DNA from: Dermatophilaceae bacterium
Lineage (GTDB): Bacteria > Actinomycetota > Actinomycetes > Actinomycetales > Dermatophilaceae
Direction: 5' to 3'
Assembly (NCBI GenBank): GCA_014377705.1
Contig: JACMPC010000057.1
Coordinates: 1-64,000, forward strand
Length of the DNA stretch: 64,000 bases
Every line of letters starts with the position of its first letter. Within the stretch, counting starts at the first letter, position 1. A program made the position numbers and the translations under genes. Of this stretch, positions 59,154-64,000 are shown in pieces. The notes under the pieces were generated by a model, which made no database searches, was not told where the DNA came from, and was given only the letters and a program-made list of their open reading frames with translations.

Positions 59154-61061
59154 ATGACCACTGCAGACGGTTCCGTCATCGGGACGACCCAGATCTTCGG
59201 GTCCGCCCCAGCCAACCGTGCCTTCAACGTGGTGCTCTTGGCTGAAGGCTTCACCGCCGCTCAGCAGGCTGCCTTCGACACCGCCTGCGCAACCTTCCTG
59301 ACCGCCTTCCGCACCACCCCGCCCTACGACGAGCTCTCCCCCGCCATCAACGTCTTCAGGGTCAACGTCAGCTCAACGGACTCCGGCGCCGACGACCCGA
59401 CCTCGGCCGGAGGGACCGGCGCGACTGCACGAACCTATTTCGATGCGTCCTTCGGCGGCAACGGGATCCGGCGGCTGCTGATCTGCAACAACACCACAGC
59501 CCTGACGGTGGCCGCCGCCCAGGTGCCGCAGTTCACTGTCGTCCTGGTGGTGGTCAACTCGGCGGTGTACGGCGGCAGCGGTGGATCCATCGGCACCTAC
59601 TCCCTGGCTGTTGGCGCGACCGAGATCGCGCTGCACGAGATGGGGCACACCGCCTATGGCCTGGCCGATGAGTACCCCTACTACGCCGGTGGAGCCGAAA
59701 CCGGTCACGACCACCACCCCGCGACCGAGCCGACGGAGCCCAACGTCACGATCAACTCGGCTCGGGCCACCCTGAAGTGGGGTTGGGCGGTCGCTTCCAC
59801 CACAGCCATCCCGACGATGAGCAACCCCGACTGCAGCACCGTGGACAGCCGTCCCAGCCCGGTCCCGGCCGGCACCGTCGGCCTGTTCGAGGGAGCGCAC
59901 TACTACCACTGCGGCGCCTACCGGCCCGAGTACGACTGCAAGATGCGCAACCTCAGCGTGCCGTTCTGCCACGTCTGCCGACAGGTCATCTGGAACCGCA
60001 TCGAGCCGCTGTCGACCCTGCCGGCCCGGGACCGCACCCCGATCAGCGTGGTGGCCCGGTACCCGGAGCACCTCGACGTGTTCGCCGTCGCCGCCAACGG
60101 GCGCACCATGTCGGACTGGTGGGACCGCAGCAGCGGTTGGGCCGGCTGGTTCCAGGTCTCCGGCGGCATCGCCTCGCCCGGCGGGCACGGATCACCGGTC
60201 ACCTCGATCGCGCGATACTCCGGGCACCTGGACCTGTTCGTCGTCGGCACCGACAACCGCATCTACAGCTGCTGGTGGGACGTCTCGGGCGGCTGGTCGA
60301 GCTGGTTCGCCCTGGGTGGTCTCATCGCCGCCACGGGCTCAACGGTCAACGTGGTGGCTCGCTACACCGACCACCTGGACCTGTTCACCACGGCCTCCGA
60401 CGGCAAGATCATGTCGACCTGGTGGGACGCCCGCTCGGGCTGGGCCGGCTGGTTCCAGGTCTCCGGCGGCGTCGCTGCGGCCGGGGCCACGGTGACCGCG
60501 ATCGCGCGATATCCGTTCCATCTCGACCTATTCACCGTTGGCACCGACAACCGGATCTACAGCTGCTGGTGGGATGACCGTTCGGGCTGGTCGGGCTGGT
60601 TCCAGCTGGGGGGCCTGGTCGCCCGGCCGGACTCCACCGTCACCGTCCTCGCCCGCTACCCCGACCACCTGGACCTGTTCACCACGGCCTCCGACGGCAA
60701 GATCATGTCGACCTGGTGGGACGCCCGCTCGGGCTGGGCGGGCTGGTTCCAGGTCTCCGGCGGCGTCGCATCCCCCGGATCGCCGGTGACCGCGATCTCG
60801 CGCTACTCCAACCATCTCGACCTGTTTGTCGTAGGCACCGACAACCGTATCTACAGCACCTGGTGGCACGACACGACCGGGTGGGCCGGCTGGTTCAACG
60901 TCTCGGGCGGCATAGCCAAACCGGGCAGCGAGGTGGCCGCGATCTCGCGGGTCACCGAGCACATCGACGTGTTCGTGGTCGGCTCCGACGGCATCGTCTA
61001 CAGCACCTGGTGGGACGGCTCCGGCGGCTGGGCCGGCTGGTTCCAGCTCGGCATCACCTGA
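59154..61061 (+). CDS. M64-type metallopeptidase with C-terminal seven-repeat PLL-like beta-propeller lectin
   Basis: FNVVLLAEGFTAAQQAAFDTAC; zinc site HEMGHTAYGLADEY; seven ~49-aa repeats RY..HLDLF..G.DNRIYS.WWD..GGWAGWFQ. Confidence 0.85.
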   Translation: MTTADGSVIGTTQIFGSAPANRAFNVVLLAEGFTAAQQAAFDTACATFLTAFRTTPPYDELSPAINVFRVNVSSTDSGADDPTSAGGTGATARTYFDASFGGNGIRRLLICNNTTALTVAAAQVPQFTVVLVVVNSAVYGGSGGSIGTYSLAVGATEIALHEMGHTAYGLADEYPYYAGGAETGHDHHPATEPTEPNVTINSARATLKWGWAVASTTAIPTMSNPDCSTVDSRPSPVPAGTVGLFEGAHYYHCGAYRPEYDCKMRNLSVPFCHVCRQVIWNRIEPLSTLPARDRTPISVVARYPEHLDVFAVAANGRTMSDWWDRSSGWAGWFQVSGGIASPGGHGSPVTSIARYSGHLDLFVVGTDNRIYSCWWDVSGGWSSWFALGGLIAATGSTVNVVARYTDHLDLFTTASDGKIMSTWWDARSGWAGWFQVSGGVAAAGATVTAIARYPFHLDLFTVGTDNRIYSCWWDDRSGWSGWFQLGGLVARPDSTVTVLARYPDHLDLFTTASDGKIMSTWWDARSGWAGWFQVSGGVASPGSPVTAISRYSNHLDLFVVGTDNRIYSTWWHDTTGWAGWFNVSGGIAKPGSEVAAISRVTEHIDVFVVGSDGIVYSTWWDGSGGWAGWFQLGIT

Positions 61062-61095
61062 GAGCAGGACCCGTCCATCAGCAGTGCCGCAGAAA

Positions 61096-61143
61096 GCGAC
61101 GCACCCGCGAGTCAGCGTCCCCGCTGACCCGCGGGTTCGTCGC
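61096..61143. terminator. 22-bp-stem hairpin between convergent genes
   Basis: GCGACGCACCCGCGAGTCAGCG-TCCC-CGCTGACCCGCGGGTTCGTCGC, 20/22 paired. Confidence 0.75.
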
Positions 61144-61160
61144 GCCTTGCCGACCAGGAC

Positions 61161-62795
61161 TCAGCCCTGCACGCGACTGCTGTGACCCGCCCACTCGGCT
61201 TCGCGCAGCTCGACCTTGCGGATCTTTCCGGTCGCGGTCTTGGGCAGCGACTCGACGATCTCAACCTGGTCAGGCGCCTTGTAGTGGGCGATCTGGGTCC
61301 GGACGTGCGCGATGATCTGCGCCGCGGTCGGGGGGGTCTCGCCGGCCCGGACCACGACGAAGGCCTTCGGGCGCTCACCCCACTTCTCGTCCGGGTGGCT
61401 GACCACCGCGACCTCGAGCACCCCGGGGTAGGAGTCGATCGCGGCCTCGACCTCGATCGTCGAGATGTTCTCACCACCGGAGATGATGATGTCCTTGGCG
61501 CGGTCCCGCAGCTCCAGGTAGCCGTCCGGGTGCCAGACCCCGAGGTCACCGGAGTGGAACCAGCCACCGCGGAAGGCGTCAGCGGTGCCCTCGGGATCCT
61601 CGAAGTATCCCTTCATGACGTTGTTGCCGCGCATCACGACCTCGCCCATCGTCTCCGCGTCACGCGGCACGTCCTGCATGTGCTCGTCGACCACGCGGAT
61701 GCCGTCCGTGACGATCATGCCGACACCCTGGCGGGCCATCAGCCGGCTGCGCTCCCTGATGTCGAGGGCATCCCAGCCGACCTGCACCTCGCAGACGGTG
61801 TACGGCCCGTAGGTCTCGGTCAGGCCGTAGACATGCACGAGCTTGGCGCCGATCCCGGTCATCGTCGAGATCACCGTCGGGCTGGGTGGGGCTCCGGCCA
61901 CCGTGACCACGATCTCGCGGTCCAGGGTGTGCACCCGCGACGAGCTGGCGATGGACACCAGCACCGTTGGCGAGCCGTTCAGGTGGGTCACGCCCTCCTT
62001 GTCGAACAGGTCCCAGATCACGTCGGCGTCCACGGCCCGCAGGCAGACGTGGGTCCCGCCGATGGCTGTGATCGCCCAGGCCGTGCACCAGCCGTTGCAG
62101 TGGAACATGGGCAGCGTCCACAGGTAGCGGGTCCGCCCCGTGTGCTGGGAGTGGATGATCTCCGAGAGTGAGTTCAGGAAGGCGCCGCGGTGGTGATACA
62201 TCACGCCCTTGGGCCGGCCGGTGGTTCCCGAGGTGTAGTTGATCGAGATCGTCGAGCGTTCGTCCTCCACCGTCCAGGGCAGCGACTCATCGTTACCCAT
62301 CGCCAGCAGCTGGTCATAGCTGAAGCCGGGGACCGTGGGAGATGGCTGCACGCCACCGGCGGGGTCGGTGACCGTGACCACATGCCGCAGCTCGGGCAGA
62401 TCCCCCAGGCCCGAGTCGACAAGGTCGTGCAGCGCTGCGTCCACGACCAGCACCGTGGCGCCGGAGTGCTCAAGGATGTACTTGACCTCCGGCGGCGCCA
62501 GCCGCGTGTTGATCGCCACCAGGACTCCCCCGGCCAGCGGGACGGCGAAGTTGGCAACCAGCATCTCGGGGATGTTCGGCATCAGGTAGGCCACGCGGTC
62601 ACCGGGGGTGACGCCGCAGGCCCGCAGCGCGTGCGCGACCCGGGTCACCTCGGCGGACAGCTGCGTGTAGGTCATCCGTCGCTCGCCGTAGACCACCGCT
62701 TCCCGATCAGGGAACACCTCCGCGGAGCGGCCCAGGAAGGCCAGCGGGGTCAGAGGCGTGGACCAGACATCGGGGCTGGCGGTCGTCGCGGTCAT
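61161..62795 (-). CDS. acyl-CoA synthetase (AMP-binding)
   Basis: INYTSGTTGRPKGVMYHHRG; GLTETYGPYTVCE; SGDLGVWHPDGYLELRDRAKDIIISGGENISTIEVE. Confidence 0.9.
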   Translation of the reverse strand: MTATTASPDVWSTPLTPLAFLGRSAEVFPDREAVVYGERRMTYTQLSAEVTRVAHALRACGVTPGDRVAYLMPNIPEMLVANFAVPLAGGVLVAINTRLAPPEVKYILEHSGATVLVVDAALHDLVDSGLGDLPELRHVVTVTDPAGGVQPSPTVPGFSYDQLLAMGNDESLPWTVEDERSTISINYTSGTTGRPKGVMYHHRGAFLNSLSEIIHSQHTGRTRYLWTLPMFHCNGWCTAWAITAIGGTHVCLRAVDADVIWDLFDKEGVTHLNGSPTVLVSIASSSRVHTLDREIVVTVAGAPPSPTVISTMTGIGAKLVHVYGLTETYGPYTVCEVQVGWDALDIRERSRLMARQGVGMIVTDGIRVVDEHMQDVPRDAETMGEVVMRGNNVMKGYFEDPEGTADAFRGGWFHSGDLGVWHPDGYLELRDRAKDIIISGGENISTIEVEAAIDSYPGVLEVAVVSHPDEKWGERPKAFVVVRAGETPPTAAQIIAHVRTQIAHYKAPDQVEIVESLPKTATGKIRKVELREAEWAGHSSRVQG

Positions 62796-62823
62796 GAGTC
62801 CTCCGTGTACAGGCGCGCCTCGG

Positions 62824-62853
62824 GCGCATGGGGTGATGGCGCATGGGGTGATG
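62824..62853. repeat. 15-bp tandem repeat x2 GCGCATGGGGTGATG
   Basis: Direct reading. Confidence 0.9.
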
Positions 62854-62948
62854 AGGCAGTCTTACCCCAGTTTGCAGTGGGTTGCAGGGCGGAACGAACC
62901 CACGCGAGCCAGGCGGTCATATCTGCCGTTCGGCGGGTTGCCACAGCC

Positions 62949-63248
62949 TCAGTCGGGTTCATTGACGATGGCGAAGTCGCAAAGCACGTAGGCTCCCGGC
63001 GAGCCACCGACCCACCGTGCCGCGTCGGGCACGGCCGGCAGCCGATTGACGGACATCTGCAGCGGTGGCTCGTCCGGCTGGTACGTCGTGCCCGCCGGGT
63101 AGTCCCTGCCGGAGGTCCGGCTCATCTCGGTATGGCAGCCCATCACCGCACGGACCACCCTGGACTCACCGGTGATCTCCAGCACCCGCCCGCCGAGGTC
63201 GAGGTTCACCACCTGGCCGGGCCACCGGTGGAAGCCAGTCTCACGCAC
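62949..63248 (-). CDS. hypothetical protein
   Basis: 99-aa ORF MRETGFHRWPGQVVNLDLGGRVLEITGESRVVRAVMGCHTEMS. Confidence 0.45.
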   Translation of the reverse strand: MRETGFHRWPGQVVNLDLGGRVLEITGESRVVRAVMGCHTEMSRTSGRDYPAGTTYQPDEPPLQMSVNRLPAVPDAARWVGGSPGAYVLCDFAIVNEPD

Positions 63249-63323
63249 CGGGCAGAGGTCAGGGTCTCCCGTCTAACCGGTTGGGAGTCGGTGGACATCG
63301 CTCCATTCTCCAGGATCACCCGG

Positions 63324-63860
63324 GTGAGGACGATCGGGATTCTGGGCGGCATGAGCAGCGTTGCCAGCGCTGAGTACTACCGGCGAGTCAACGCCGGCGT
63401 CAACGCGCGCCTCGGTGGCCATTGCGCGGCGGAGGTGGTGCTCTACAGCGTGGACTTCGCCATGGTCGAAGCCTTTATCCGGCAGCAGCGGTGGGACCAG
63501 CCCGCGGAGTACCTCGCCGAGCGGGGGTGCCGGCTCGAACGTGCCGGCGCGGACTTCGTGATCCTGGCCACCAGCACGATACACAAGGTGGCCGGCCCTG
63601 TGCAGGAAGCCCTCGGCATCCCGCTGATCCACATCGTCGATCCGACCGCGGATGCGGCAACCGCTGACGGAGCGAGGACCCTGGGACTGCTGGGCACCGC
63701 GTCGGTCATGGAGGCTGACTTCTACCGTGGACGGTTCGTCGACCACGGGGTCGAGGTCTTGGTCCCGGCGGGTCAGGACCGCGCCCTGGTCCATCGTGCT
63801 GTGGCGATCAGCCTGGGACTGTATCCCTTGAACACAGAACGGGTTTCAGAGCTGGGCTGA
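63324..63860 (+). CDS. aspartate/glutamate racemase family protein, C-terminus appears truncated
   Basis: VRTIGILGGMSSVASAEYYRRVN; DFVILATSTIHKVA; ARTLGLLGTASVMEADFY; ends VHRAVAISLGLYPLNTERVSELG. Confidence 0.7.
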   Translation: MRTIGILGGMSSVASAEYYRRVNAGVNARLGGHCAAEVVLYSVDFAMVEAFIRQQRWDQPAEYLAERGCRLERAGADFVILATSTIHKVAGPVQEALGIPLIHIVDPTADAATADGARTLGLLGTASVMEADFYRGRFVDHGVEVLVPAGQDRALVHRAVAISLGLYPLNTERVSELG

Positions 63861-63878
63861 TTCCTCGGGGCACGATCT

Positions 63879-63898
63879 GGACCAGCTCGCGCTGGTCC
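63879..63898. terminator. hairpin between convergent genes
   Basis: GGACCAG-CTCGCG-CTGGTCC. Confidence 0.5.
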
Positions 63899-63963
63899 GA
63901 AAGAGCCGCCGGGCGTCGCCGGGCGCCGCCAAGAAACGGCTGCCGACCGCCTCCCCTTAGAAC

Positions 63964-64000
63964 TCAGCGGTCGGTCTGGATGAGGTAGCCCGCCCCGTTC
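63964..64000 (-). CDS. C-terminal end of a gene running off the window
   Basis: Minus strand GAGYLIQTDR*, convergent with the racemase gene across a hairpin. Confidence 0.3.
   Translation of the reverse strand, partial: NGAGYLIQTDR

Overview
High-GC actinobacterial chromosomal segment (the gene content suggests a Micrococcales/Intrasporangiaceae-type organism; this is inference). No rRNA, tRNA, IS element, prophage or CRISPR array could be supported. Main intact blocks: gluABCD-like amino-acid ABC operon (1.06-4.6 kb); CoA-transferase; DevR/DevS-type dormancy island with CBS-BON and universal stress proteins (6.2-10.1 kb); an unusual secreted-type or effector-like hydrolase/peptidase cluster (lipase-fold hydrolase, matrixin-like metalloprotease, S41 peptidase, amidohydrolase; 10.6-16.9 kb); choline/glycine-betaine operon betB-proV-proW(fused)-proX-betA (17.2-24.6 kb); fatty-acid CoA ligases; PAS-GGDEF-EAL protein; OFA-type MFS transporter; DUF3293 and WhiB; a sugar ABC operon (36.9-40.5 kb); a ~1128-aa probable PPi-type PEP carboxykinase; PIG-L deacetylase; DUF2235 hydrolase; a beta-glucoside ABC/GH operon ending in methylglyoxal synthase with a LacI regulator (49.2-58.5 kb); and an M64-type metallopeptidase with a 7-repeat beta-propeller lectin tail (58.7-61.1 kb). 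Between these blocks lie several decaying genes (trpB, ydeI-like, helicase tail, MOSC/hydrolase chimera, methyltransferase, racemase). The most unusual signals are: (i) many unrelated short tandem repeats (9-30 bp units), several in frame and encoding His-rich peptides; (ii) a strong hairpin at each of three binding-protein/permease junctions of ABC operons; (iii) the peptidase/hydrolase cluster together with the M64-lectin locus as a candidate undescribed conflict or secreted-effector system.
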